Origin: Verrucomicrobiales bacterium
GTDB lineage: Bacteria; Verrucomicrobiota; Verrucomicrobiia; Verrucomicrobiales; DEV007
DNA length: 64,000 bases
Direction of reading: 5' to 3'
NCBI GenBank assembly: GCA_002698785.1
Contig: PAAG01000059.1
Location: forward strand, 248,001-312,000
Positions 8,706 through 17,600 of the stretch are shown in pieces; the stretch's first letter is position 1; every line of letters starts with the position of its first letter. The position numbers and the translations under genes were made by a program. A model generated the notes under the pieces. The model made no database searches. It had not been told where the DNA came from and saw only the letters and a program-made list of their open reading frames with translations.

Positions 8706-10160
8706 ATGCTTCTGCTGCTAATGAGACCGTTTCTTCCCATTATTGTTGCTTTGTGCGCAGCATTTCCGCTCTCCGTGTTCTCTGGAAATTACACCGGAGC
8801 TGTCGGAAATTTGGATGCGAAATTCTCGATCGACTGGCACGATGATGGCACCGTATCGGGCGAGTACTCCTACCCATCTCGCCCCGGTACGACTTACCGA
8901 CTAACAGGCAACAACCATACGGAGGGAAAGCTTTATCTCGAGGAGTACACAGGAGGAACGCTGACCGCCAGATGTTATCTCTCCAAGGTTTTGAGTGGCA
9001 GCGTAATCACTTGGAAAGGAGAAATGCAAAACACGGACGGCCGGAGTTTTCCGATGTCCTTCTCCAGAAAGAGGGAAGAGTCCAATCCATCTCAAAACTG
9101 GAATCCCAACCTCACGGGCACAGCATACCGGGGAAATGTCGGAAAACTCACTGCAGTCTTTTTTCTTCACTGGAACGACGATTCCTCCGTCCACGGCAGC
9201 TATTATTATCCGGCGCGAGAAGGAACAGTATACAAGCTGACTGGATCCAACCCTCGGGACGGAGAACTCTATCTTACGGAATTTACAGGGAATGAAGTTA
9301 CCGCAAAGTGTGTCCTCACCAAGAAACTTACGGATGGGAATGTGATCTGGGAAGGCACCATGAACAACACCGATGGCCGCCAGTTCCCGATGACTTTGCG
9401 GCGTGATCGTTCGACAGACTCCAGCTCTACCATGACCAGCAATCAGGTCACGCCCCAGAGATCAAAACTGCCGCAATCCATTAGCTGGAACTCGTTCCCA
9501 AAGTCCGACATGCCAGTGGAAATGGTTCCCATCGCATTAGAAGGGGAATCTTTCGTCCATGCCGTGGTTACCCATTTTCAATCAACTCCCAATGGTCTTT
9601 CTATCAGCATGGACCTCGGAGAAATTGATTGGGAATCTGACGGCCCGGACAGGTTTCAGAAAACAGGAGAATCCATGACCCTGAAAATGGCACGACATGT
9701 TCCGATTCCTGCCAACGAAATTGTCGGCCGCCAACTCTATCTGCAGATCGATGAAAGTGGAGAGCTTTTCTCTGTGTACTTTTGCGGGATTGTTCTCACA
9801 CACGTTCGGAAAGGACCCTCCGAAAAAGTCGAAGTTCGCGGCATTGTAAACGAGGAAATCCTTGCTTCAGAAGATCCTGACAACCTGCGCAACATGACGG
9901 CTGACTTTGTTTCCTTTGTGCCTGACAAAGTAGCACTGAGACTCAATTCTCCCTATGGTTACGAACCTTATGTCCAGACACTTCGCCTCGTTCGAGACTA
10001 CGGAACAGCGATTCAATCGGATTCCGCAGGGCCCGGCATGCTTGAACTCGAATCAATCAGTATCGAGCCTCCGGCCGATACCAATCCCTGGTATTACATT
10101 GGCGACAAAAACATCCCTCTTTCAGTTCCTGTAAGCCAACGAACGAACGAAGCGGGATAA
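8706..10160 (+). CDS. Secreted protein with a tandemly duplicated ~95-residue domain, function unknown
   Basis: A signal peptide (MRPFLPIIVALCAAFPLSVFS) is followed by two copies of one beta-rich domain. Both copies share D-x-x-V-x-G-x-Y-x-YP, a G-T-x-Y-x-LTG-x-N segment, G-x-LYL-x-E-x-TG, TA-x-C-x-L and NTDGR-x-FPM. The rest (about residues 260-480) is unrelated and has no motif I know. Start is taken at 8706; ATG 8721 would give the cleanest signal peptide, and upstream TTG/GTG codons are unlikely. The gene ends 21 nt before the mutarotase gene, so the two may be co-transcribed. The repeat geometry suggests a binding or surface role, which is inference. Confidence 0.7.
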   Translation: MLLLLMRPFLPIIVALCAAFPLSVFSGNYTGAVGNLDAKFSIDWHDDGTVSGEYSYPSRPGTTYRLTGNNHTEGKLYLEEYTGGTLTARCYLSKVLSGSVITWKGEMQNTDGRSFPMSFSRKREESNPSQNWNPNLTGTAYRGNVGKLTAVFFLHWNDDSSVHGSYYYPAREGTVYKLTGSNPRDGELYLTEFTGNEVTAKCVLTKKLTDGNVIWEGTMNNTDGRQFPMTLRRDRSTDSSSTMTSNQVTPQRSKLPQSISWNSFPKSDMPVEMVPIALEGESFVHAVVTHFQSTPNGLSISMDLGEIDWESDGPDRFQKTGESMTLKMARHVPIPANEIVGRQLYLQIDESGELFSVYFCGIVLTHVRKGPSEKVEVRGIVNEEILASEDPDNLRNMTADFVSFVPDKVALRLNSPYGYEPYVQTLRLVRDYGTAIQSDSAGPGMLELESISIEPPADTNPWYYIGDKNIPLSVPVSQRTNEAG

Positions 10161-10181
10161 CCCCCTCCCATACACACTCAA

Positions 10182-10637
10182 ATGCTGAAAAACCTCGACC
10201 CTATTTTGACCGCCGACCTTCTTCACGTGCTCGCTTCCATGGGGCACGGCGATGACATTGCAATTGTGGACGCCAACCACCCTGCTGCGACTGTGGCAGC
10301 CGAGACTACGAGTGGCGTCTTGATCCGCATTCCGGGTGTTACCATGGAACGAGTCGCTAAAGCCGTTCTCTCCGTTCTCCCAATTGACACATTTGTCGAC
10401 GACCCTCTTCGTTGCATGGAGGTGGTTGGAGCGCCGGAGGAAGTCCCTGAAGTTCGCTCCGCTGTGCAGGCTGAGATCGACAATCTTCCAGACTCTCCCC
10501 CTGCTCTCGTTCCTATCGAACGATTCGCATTTTACGACATGGCAAAGTCTTCTTACGCCGTTATTCAAGTGGGCGACCCTCGTCCCTACGGGTGCTTCCT
10601 TTTTAAGAAGGGAGTCATCCCGGGAAAGGTCGAGTAA
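10182..10637 (+). CDS. RbsD/FucU-family sugar mutarotase (FucU-like)
   Basis: RbsD/FucU proteins interconvert the anomers of fucose or ribose so that the right form enters catabolism. The segment LLHVLASMGHGDDIAIVDANHP is the family's hallmark, with the catalytic His in MGHGD; later FAFYDMAKSSYAVIQVGDPRPYG matches the C-terminal part of FucU. Length (151) is that of FucU. No fucose catabolic genes are next to it. The start lacks a purine-rich ribosome binding site; CCCCCTCCC lies 13-21 nt upstream. Its 3' end is 4 nt from the convergent M56 gene. Confidence 0.9.
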   Translation: MLKNLDPILTADLLHVLASMGHGDDIAIVDANHPAATVAAETTSGVLIRIPGVTMERVAKAVLSVLPIDTFVDDPLRCMEVVGAPEEVPEVRSAVQAEIDNLPDSPPALVPIERFAFYDMAKSSYAVIQVGDPRPYGCFLFKKGVIPGKVE

Positions 10638-10641
10638 AGCC

Positions 10642-12528
10642 TTATCCTCTCTGCCGGTTTAGTTCGTCCTGGAGGCGCTCAATTTCGCGACGCAGGTCAC
10701 CCACGATTTCGTGAAGCTCTTTCACCTCGCGCTCCAAACGCTCGGCCCTCTCCCCTGCAGGCAGTCCTTGCTGCTGCCTCCGGGCGTGTAGGGATCTTTC
10801 GATTTCTTCTGCTTGCGCACGATAACGCCGAGACTCGTCCATCAGCCCGGCCTTCTCCAGATTCTCAGCAGCCATGTGTAAATGGCGCAACCTCTGTTCT
10901 GGTTCAACAAGCTCCTTTGGTTCACCCCTACGCGGTTCGTGAGGCACTCCAGCCATTCGTGTATGGACCTCTTGTATCTCCCTCTCTAGTCGGACTGCTT
11001 GATCGATCTCCCCGTTTCGACAGGCTTCGCTGAGCGCCAAGTGGAGTTCTCCCACTCTCTTATTCATTTCCGCATGTCTTGCGAATTGCTCAGGAACATG
11101 CTTCCGCGAGTGAACGCCCCTCTCAGCACCAACACGAGCATCTCTTTCGGGATGAGCACGTGGTTTGTCTCCATCTCGGGGGCGATCCCCGTCCCGTGGT
11201 CTGTCTCCATCTCTTCGAGTTTCCCTCTCAGCTGGTTGCCTATCCCGATCCCTTTCCATGTGTATACGCCCATCTGCCTCTTCGGGCTTGGCAGCGCGTT
11301 CCCCTTCCCGCTCGCCTCTTCGTTCTGGTTGATCACGTGGAAGATCTCCTTCACGAGGCTTCACGAGCTCTTCTCTCTTCGGAGCCTGACTCTCCCTCTC
11401 TTCGTCAGCCTTTGCAGAAGGAAAGGTAATGGCACACACCGTGAGGATGACGGTTGCGCTGAATATATGCATCAATGGATGTATTCCGGGGGTTTTATGA
11501 ATCATAACGATACGATTTTTCAGTTCAGAACTTCGGCTCACAATCGTGGCCAGACCTGGCCGAACGACCGGGCTGTATGACCATCTGTGAGTCGGCGAAA
11601 ATTGAGTTACAAGCTTAAGCAGAGTCCGCGAATAGATTGCCGAATCATTCATCCTCTTGATAGCGGCTTGATCGCAAAGCAGCTCGCGATCGGCCCTGAA
11701 CCGCCGGACAACCAGCCACACAAGAGGATTAAACCAATGCAGAGCCAAAATGAAAGCACTCAGCCAATTCCACCAAAGGTCTCTTCTTCGGAGGTGAGAC
11801 AGCTCGTGGAGAAAGATCCCCTTGATCTCTTCGAGTGAAAAGTTTTGCTCAAGCTCCGATGAAAGTAGCAGGCGAGGTCGAATGAGGCCGAACAAAGCAG
11901 CCGAGTCGACATCACGATCGACAACTAACAATGGAACTCTCTTTCGAACTCCAAGCAATTCACGACACTCATCTAACAAAGCCTCCAAGCTTCGCGATGC
12001 CACCTGGCCTGATCTCCTCAACCTGGTGGAAAGAAACACCTGCCCTCCCACAAAACACAAAACCAGGGCAACTGTCCCTGACAACCATATAGCAGGCCAA
12101 AGGGGAAGGATGTCGGAAGGCAGTTGTTTCTCAAGAGTTACCTCGGTCTCACCTGGCATCTCTTTCACTACTGGAGTCTCCTGAACTTCGGCAACTTCGT
12201 CAAAAGGATCGAAGGTCCAGTCAATGTTCAGATCTGTAATGGAAACCAATTCAGGAAATGCCTGTTCCCGATAAACGAGAGCCTCTTGCAGTTCCACCTT
12301 TTCGGAATTTTCATTCGAAGGAATCAGGTTGAACAGGCTCAATGAACTTTCCCACGAGACGGGGAGCAACAGTCTAAGGAAAACAACGAGGCAGAACGTA
12401 GCACTCCAGAAAGGGCTCACCTTTCCCCTGCAAAGCAGAGCGATCCCGAAGAGCATGATTGCCAGCAGACTTCCTGCAAACGTATTGTCGACCAAACGTT
12501 CGAAGCAGGTTTCCAGGAAGTCTCTCAT
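10642..12528 (-). CDS. BlaR1/MecR1-like M56 membrane metalloprotease with a charged extracytoplasmic tail
   Basis: M56 proteins are membrane zinc proteases that, on sensing a signal, cause cleavage of a BlaI-type repressor. Seen: several N-terminal membrane segments (about 15-60, 145-168), zinc motif H241-E-L-S-H245 and third ligand region DRELLCDQ (E282), a helix around LALHWFNPLVWLV, and a further membrane segment near 350-375. Unlike BlaR1 there is no penicillin-binding domain after it. Instead residues about 375-628 are highly charged, with GDRPRD-type repeats (450-475 region) and a C-terminal predicted coiled coil rich in Glu, Arg and Leu. The stimulus is therefore not a beta-lactam by this evidence. 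Last gene of the BlaI operon, 21 nt after the EF-hand gene. Confidence 0.88.
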   Translation of the reverse strand: MRDFLETCFERLVDNTFAGSLLAIMLFGIALLCRGKVSPFWSATFCLVVFLRLLLPVSWESSLSLFNLIPSNENSEKVELQEALVYREQAFPELVSITDLNIDWTFDPFDEVAEVQETPVVKEMPGETEVTLEKQLPSDILPLWPAIWLSGTVALVLCFVGGQVFLSTRLRRSGQVASRSLEALLDECRELLGVRKRVPLLVVDRDVDSAALFGLIRPRLLLSSELEQNFSLEEIKGIFLHELSHLRRRDLWWNWLSAFILALHWFNPLVWLVVRRFRADRELLCDQAAIKRMNDSAIYSRTLLKLVTQFSPTHRWSYSPVVRPGLATIVSRSSELKNRIVMIHKTPGIHPLMHIFSATVILTVCAITFPSAKADEERESQAPKREELVKPREGDLPRDQPERRGEREGERAAKPEEADGRIHMERDRDRQPAERETRRDGDRPRDGDRPRDGDKPRAHPERDARVGAERGVHSRKHVPEQFARHAEMNKRVGELHLALSEACRNGEIDQAVRLEREIQEVHTRMAGVPHEPRRGEPKELVEPEQRLRHLHMAAENLEKAGLMDESRRYRAQAEEIERSLHARRQQQGLPAGERAERLEREVKELHEIVGDLRREIERLQDELNRQRG

Positions 12529-12549
12529 GACGGAAATTGTGAGCCTATT

Positions 12550-12966
12550 CTATCGATTTCTGGCATCTTCGTCCAGACGGCCGATTTGATACCACCACTG
12601 AAATTCGTCGAAATTCAGAACATCATCGTTGTCTTTGTCTGCCCTATCGACGGCTTTCCGAATCTCTCTCTTCCCTCTGGAATTCTGTTTCCCTTCCATC
12701 ATTGCCACGATCTCCTCGTCACTCACTGATCCGTCCTTATTGGCATCATAGGTCACAAATACCTTTGCGACTTTCTTGTCCTGAGGATTCGCTGGAACCC
12801 CCGCCGCTTTCTTAGGATCTGCATCGGGCTTTTTCTGGTTCGCTTCCGGTGCAGGTCGGTTGCGATCCACTTCCGCAGGCGTAGCCCCGTCTTTATCTGC
12901 AGCATGGGCCGAACTGAGCGCGAGCATTCCTGCGATCGCGAGTACAAACATGGGGTGTTTTTTCAT
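12550..12966 (-). CDS. Secreted EF-hand protein inside the BlaI/M56 operon
   Basis: A signal peptide (MKKHPMFVLAIAGMLALSS, cut near AHA-ADKDG) is followed by a Lys/Pro/Ala-rich linker (about 23-65) and two EF-hand calcium loops: D74-A-N-K-D-G-S-V-S-D-E-E85 and D110-K-D-N-D-D-V-L-N-F-D-E121, each with acidic or Asn residues at positions 1, 3, 5 and 12. Such pairs bind calcium; the protein should be periplasmic or exported. It lies 11 nt after the repressor gene and 21 nt before the sensor protease, so all three are one unit. I infer that it may act with the periplasmic tail of the M56 protein; nothing proves this. Confidence 0.88.
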   Translation of the reverse strand: MKKHPMFVLAIAGMLALSSAHAADKDGATPAEVDRNRPAPEANQKKPDADPKKAAGVPANPQDKKVAKVFVTYDANKDGSVSDEEIVAMMEGKQNSRGKREIRKAVDRADKDNDDVLNFDEFQWWYQIGRLDEDARNR

Positions 12967-12977
12967 TTCTTTTCAAT

Positions 12978-13361
12978 TCACTGGTTTTCAACACTTTCAT
13001 CGACAATGCGTTTCAGCTTTTCCAGTTCCTCTGGATTGAGTGATTCGCGTTCGAGAAAATTCGCAAGAAACGGTGCCAGCTCTCCGCCGAAGACACTTCC
13101 AAGAAAAGAACGGCTGGCGGCATGCTCGCAATCAGCCTCATCTACCGCTGGTGAATAAAGAAATCCTCTACCCGATTTCTTGTGAGAAAGTGCGCCCTTT
13201 TGATGCAGACGACGAATGAGAGTTTGAATCGTCCTCGGTGCCCAGTCTGTCTCACCGGCAAGGGCGTCGATCACGTCCCCTACGCCAAGCTCGCCTTTCT
13301 CCCAGAAAATACGCATTACCGTCCATTCGGCATCGGATATCCTGGGAATTGCATCAGCCAT
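12978..13361 (-). CDS. BlaI/MecI-family transcriptional repressor
   Basis: A 127-residue winged-helix repressor: ISDAEWTVMRIFWEKG at the start, then VGDVIDAL and the recognition helix region APRTIQTLIRRLHQKG, and a C-terminal dimerisation helix region. The pair N101-F102 (in FLANFLERESL) falls in the place where staphylococcal BlaI is cut by its partner protease after Asn101, which supports control by the M56 protein encoded two genes downstream. Start is the ATG at 13361 after two palindromic operators; the frame is open further upstream but would include the operators. Inferred to repress its own operon. Confidence 0.93.
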   Translation of the reverse strand: MADAIPRISDAEWTVMRIFWEKGELGVGDVIDALAGETDWAPRTIQTLIRRLHQKGALSHKKSGRGFLYSPAVDEADCEHAASRSFLGSVFGGELAPFLANFLERESLNPEELEKLKRIVDESVENQ

Positions 13362-13372
13362 ACAGTCTATTG

Positions 13373-13388
13373 GATTACGCTCGTAATC
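13373..13388. promoter_or_regulatory. Operator palindrome 2 (downstream of the -10)
   Basis: The same inverted repeat GATTAC-N4-GTAATC (spacer GCTC), identical arms to operator 1, with centres 24 bp apart. It covers the likely transcription start. Two evenly spaced copies suggest two repressor dimers. Confidence 0.75.
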
Positions 13389-13389
13389 G

Positions 13390-13418
13390 AAAATAGGATT
13401 ACAGACGTAATCAGTCAA
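13390..13418 (-). promoter_or_regulatory. Sigma70-type promoter of the blaI-like operon
   Basis: On the minus strand TTGACT (13418-13413) is followed after exactly 17 nt by TATTTT (13395-13390), a good housekeeping promoter. It lies about 30 nt upstream of the repressor start codon. One operator palindrome fills the spacer and a second begins just after the -10. Confidence 0.7.
13397..13412. promoter_or_regulatory. Operator palindrome 1 (in the -35/-10 spacer)
   Basis: Perfect inverted repeat GATTAC-N4-GTAATC (spacer AGAC on the plus strand). It fills the spacer between -35 and -10, as expected for a site where a BlaI-like dimer blocks RNA polymerase. Confidence 0.75.
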
Positions 13419-13460
13419 TACAAAATTTCAGACCTATCGTCCGATGCAAGACGCTCCGGA

Positions 13461-13700
13461 TTATCCACGTAGCATCTGAATCACATCTTCGAAGCTTGAA
13501 ATACGTGCCGGCAACTCTTCGAGAGCTTTCATCTCCTCGGCTGCTGCTGCGATGATTTGACGTTCTTCGCGAGGCACCTCTGCAAGATACTCCGTGATGG
13601 TCTCAAGAGTCTCGACATCAGTATCTTCGACCTCGATAGGAACGTCCCGGGAATCAATGTAAACGATTGCTTCGATCAGTGCTTTATGTATGGGATTCAT
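13461..13700 (-). CDS. Small acidic protein, unknown function
   Basis: A 79-residue protein rich in Glu, Ile and Ala (PREERQIIAAAAEEMKALEEL), probably mostly helical, without signal peptide or membrane segment. The start has a strong ribosome binding site, GGGAGGTG, 2-9 nt upstream of the ATG, unusual in this window and good support for a real gene. It lies upstream of the BlaI operon on the same strand, but that operon has its own promoter. No family recognised. Confidence 0.65.
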   Translation of the reverse strand: MNPIHKALIEAIVYIDSRDVPIEVEDTDVETLETITEYLAEVPREERQIIAAAAEEMKALEELPARISSFEDVIQMLRG

Positions 13701-13818
13701 AGCACCTCCCTTCTGAGGGACAATAGCACAATGTGAGGACGAAAGTTAGAAAAATCATCCTGCATTCTTGCGTTATCCCGATGAGCAACCTTCTCATATT
13801 TTAACTCGTGTACCTGCC

Positions 13819-14109
13819 ATGGATGAACCTTTAAAACCCTCACCGTTCCAGTTTGCTATCGTCCCTCCCGAGAATTCAAACGATATCCCCTACCCCATCG
13901 TTTTCGTATCGGAAGAAGGAAAGGTTTACGAACTGGAAGAAGGAGACCGACGCTATATGGAAGAGCCCTTTCATCCCGGAGATGGTGCACGTCCCTACAT
14001 GAAATCACGATACGATGAGAAAAACGGTTGGGGGAACTTGCGTGGATTTTTGCGACGAAGCGACCTTCCGAAAGGCATTGAGGTGGCCCCTGCACCCACT
14101 CATGACTGA
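13819..14109 (+). CDS. Hypothetical protein of 96 residues
   Basis: Reads MDEPLKPSPFQFAIVP at its start, then a beta-rich acidic middle (FVSEEGKVYELEEGDRRYME) and a tail containing GWGNLRGFLRRSDLP. No signal peptide, membrane segment or family recognised. I start at the ATG at 13819; an in-frame TTG lies at 13768. No clear ribosome binding site. It ends 12 nt before the end of the convergent GRAM-like gene. Confidence 0.5.
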   Translation: MDEPLKPSPFQFAIVPPENSNDIPYPIVFVSEEGKVYELEEGDRRYMEEPFHPGDGARPYMKSRYDEKNGWGNLRGFLRRSDLPKGIEVAPAPTHD

Positions 14110-14121
14110 CTACAGAAACAG

Positions 14122-14631
14122 TCAAACTTCCCCATCAACTTCACCTTTGATTTCCATGATTCTTGCGACCCAGTCTTTGTTGGCCATAACAACGTATTTC
14201 TCGATTGCCCCTTCCTTCTTCTGAACTCGGAGTCCATTGGGAATAATTCCGAGGGATCGCGCAGGCAACGCTTTTTCAATCTCCGATGTAAGAACGTCGA
14301 AATTGCTGTTCTGCACGTTCATCCCATGAGACCGAAAAGCGAGCCTGGTAGGCGTCAATGTCAGGAACCCGCCTCGTGATTCACGATTCAAAAAGTGATT
14401 CGCAGGCCCCTGAAAGAGAATTTCTTCTCCTTCGAAATTTCCACTCGGAGATTCCATCTTCTTTCTCTGCCATTCCACGAAAGCACTTAAAATAATTCCA
14501 AACGAAACCCCTCCAGCACCCGCGCAGATCGAGCCTGTCTTCGTTCCATATAAAAGAATCAGTAAAGGTGCCATCAAAGCACCGAAAGCGATCCCTGAGA
14601 AAAGAGCTGTTTTGACGGCACGTACGATCAT
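14122..14631 (-). CDS. Membrane protein with GRAM/PH-like domain
   Basis: Two N-terminal membrane helices (about residues 8-28 and 33-52) are followed by a soluble domain from about 70 to 165. The stretch FQGPANHFLNRESRGGFLTLTPTRLAFRSH with a later LPNGLRV-like segment resembles bacterial GRAM/PH-like domains, which often sit at the inner face of the membrane and may bind lipid or protein. No partner is evident in the neighbourhood. Assignment rests on pattern resemblance alone. Confidence 0.6.
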   Translation of the reverse strand: MIVRAVKTALFSGIAFGALMAPLLILLYGTKTGSICAGAGGVSFGIILSAFVEWQRKKMESPSGNFEGEEILFQGPANHFLNRESRGGFLTLTPTRLAFRSHGMNVQNSNFDVLTSEIEKALPARSLGIIPNGLRVQKKEGAIEKYVVMANKDWVARIMEIKGEVDGEV

Positions 14632-14690
14632 GAAAGAAGTATGCGCCTACAAACCATAGTCGCAACATCGAGATCGCCGAGCAAAGCGTC

Positions 14691-17600
14691 TCAATCTGGG
14701 TCAACAAGGATAGAGTAATCGAGTGTCGCCAAATCACTTCCGTTGTTTGCTTTGGGACCGACCGCTACATAAATCGTATCACCAGCCTGGAGATGACCAA
14801 GACCACAGTCAAAATCAATGGTCCCATTTGCGATATTCACGACATGATGTTTCTCAACTCCATTTACCAGAACGAACACCTCGCACCCGTCGCCTGCTGT
14901 TCGCAACTGAGTGAGGACGGAGTCAGCAATGTAGTAATCTCCAGACACTGTTACCGAATATGCGGCGATGGCGCAGCGGTCGTATTCAATACTCCCATCC
15001 GCGCCATCGCCAGGGCAGACCTGAGTCGCTAAAAAGCGGCCCCAATCCAACTCTGTGGCATCGGGAAGTCCATCAACAGCATCCGAATCATACAAATTAT
15101 CTCCATCCCAATTCATGGAGATATAAGAAGTCTCGTCATTCACGGGACCATTCGCATTCCAGAGATACTGCCAACCTTTCTTCGGAGAAACGCCTTGGAA
15201 ATCATCCTGGTAATCAGCGACTACTGTAAGGTCGGCGTGCGCCAGGACATACGTCATGTGATACAAGTCATGTCCCTTATTTCCCTTCGGGCCGACCGCC
15301 ACGTAAATTGTCTGTCCGGATTTCACCCACCCCAGATCGATGTCGAATGTTGAAGACTCCTTCGCCGGGTTGTCGAACGAATAGATCTCGTTGTCGTCGA
15401 TCAGGATTTTGATGTTCGTTCCATTTCCACCGTTCTTATTCACTTGCTCGATGTAGGTGTTACCGAGGTAATAAGCCCCTTCGAGGGTAACCGTGTATCC
15501 CGCAATGGAATACCGATCCTCGCTCTGACCCTGACCTGTTCCCCAACCCGGACGACCTCCATTCAGAAAACGCTCTGCCGTTGTTACCGGTTCGACGTAG
15601 TTGTTACTCGGCCCTGCAGGCAAAGCTACGTAATTCGCTGCTGTCCCGATCGAGCCATTCAGATTTGTCATGTAGACCCATCCCGAAGCGGGAGTTCCCG
15701 TCTGAAAGTCCCCTCTGTAGTCGGCTTGAGTAACCGCAACAAGGTCTGCTACGGTAAAGGTTACGGTCTTCGCGATTCCTGCAGTTCCACCTCCATTCAA
15801 TTGAGTGTACGGCCGAGCAGTCAGCGTATGCGATCCTCCTCCCAGCTCGCCGAAAAGCAATACTTCCGCGACGTCGAAAAGTGCGTACGGAGGTGCATCA
15901 GAGATTTGATACCCAGAGCTACCATCATAATCGAACACCACCGAGCCCTGACTGGCATTCACATTCGCCACGATATTTACGTCGCCATTTCCTAACAAAG
16001 AAACGTCGAGAACACTCCCATCCGTAATCTCCATCAGCTCTACTCCACTCGCAGAATCGACCAGCGAGAAAGAAACCACCTCGCATGTGTGTGATCCGAG
16101 CGAATCGAGTAGCCATGGATCGAACCAAGCCCCAGTCGCACCAAGATCAGTGAAAGAGGACGGACTCCCCGGTATCCAGTTGGCCGGGATGTTTCCACTG
16201 ATAACAGGTAAGGGCTGCGAAGGCTGCCGCCTGAAATCCTGTGCGGCGTTCTCAGATATATCGAGCGTCAGAGCATCGGTAGAAAGCCCTTCCAGGCTAC
16301 TCGAATCGTGACATGTCAGGCAGAATGCATTCTGAATCGACTGTGGCCGTGGGGCATCATGAAAGAGTGGTCCCTCAGGGAAAAGAATATTTTCCCTTAC
16401 TCCCGTAGTGCCCGCTGGGATATTCAACAGGTGCGCTCCGTCATCGACCGTGTAATCGTGCCAATTCGCATAGAAATCGTAGGTCGGTTGTCCCTGTGAG
16501 GCGAGAAATGCACTCAAAGCATCATGTGCCCAAACAGGGTAGAGGGAGGCTTGAGTTGCCAGAGACCCACCACCTCCGGAATTGAAGCCCACTATCGTTC
16601 CACCCGCCTGATTTGCAGTAGTCTCGGGATTCATTGCGTGAGCAAAAACTTTGAAATCATCGAGCCACCCCCGAAACCCAGACTCACCGCCTCCATTGAT
16701 TTTTGCCACCGACAAAGTCCCAGGAGTCATTTGGAAGAGATTCTCGATCGGGTGAGTCCACCGATGATAGAGAAATCCATTCAGGAAGAATTGAACCTCG
16801 TATCCTCCATTCAAAACCTGAACGGCGAGATGCGACCAACCGGTATCAGGCAATGCATTGGGAAGCTGAATGATACTGACATCGCTGCCTCCAGCGTTCC
16901 GATAGACGACATGCGAACGGCCACGTAGATACACGGCAGTTTGATCGGGAAAGCCAAACAACATCCGGTCCGAGCCATCATCTGAAAAGCGGCAATCTAC
17001 AAAGGCTCCGACATACCAATCTGATTCACTGACATCCTGCGGCTGACTTGCAATTGCATACTCGATTCCCGAACTTCCATCCATCCACGCTCCTTTTCCG
17101 TGAACCCCGCCAAGGGCAACCGGCTCAACTCTTACATTACCAAAACCAAGTCCACTTGCCGGTATAGTCCATCGACTGCTAGTTGCACAGGCCGCGTTCT
17201 CATATTTCACCGGAAGCGAAAAGGTGTCTGTGGAGGTATCCCAGCCGTCATGATACGCCATAGTCGCATTTCCCGTGCTGGCAGTCCCAAACGTCAGAGC
17301 ACCGCTCATGTGCGAAACGATGAAGCCGTCGAGATCCACATAATCGTCAAAGGGAAGCTCGTCAGTCATCTTCCCATTGCTGACTCGCCAAACGACGTCA
17401 AAGGGAGAACGCTGTTTCAAATTTCCGTCGTAGTTAAAGAGATTTTCGAGCGAATCGAAGAAAGTAGTATTCGTTGAAGAATTAGCAGGCCAATTCGAAC
17501 CATTAGCCTGACGACCGGAACCAACCCGAATGATTCCCGTTTCGTTTCCGAGTGGACCAGTGTTCGGCTCATATAGCTCCACCATCCGATGCTTATCGTC

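Noticed and set aside
10642-12528. M56 protein as a beta-lactam sensor (BlaR1)
   Set aside because: No penicillin-binding domain or SxxK serine follows the protease part; the tail is charged and repetitive, and no beta-lactamase gene is near.
15444-15995. Plus-strand frame of 183 codons
   Set aside because: Antisense to the giant secreted protein gene, whose domains explain this region.
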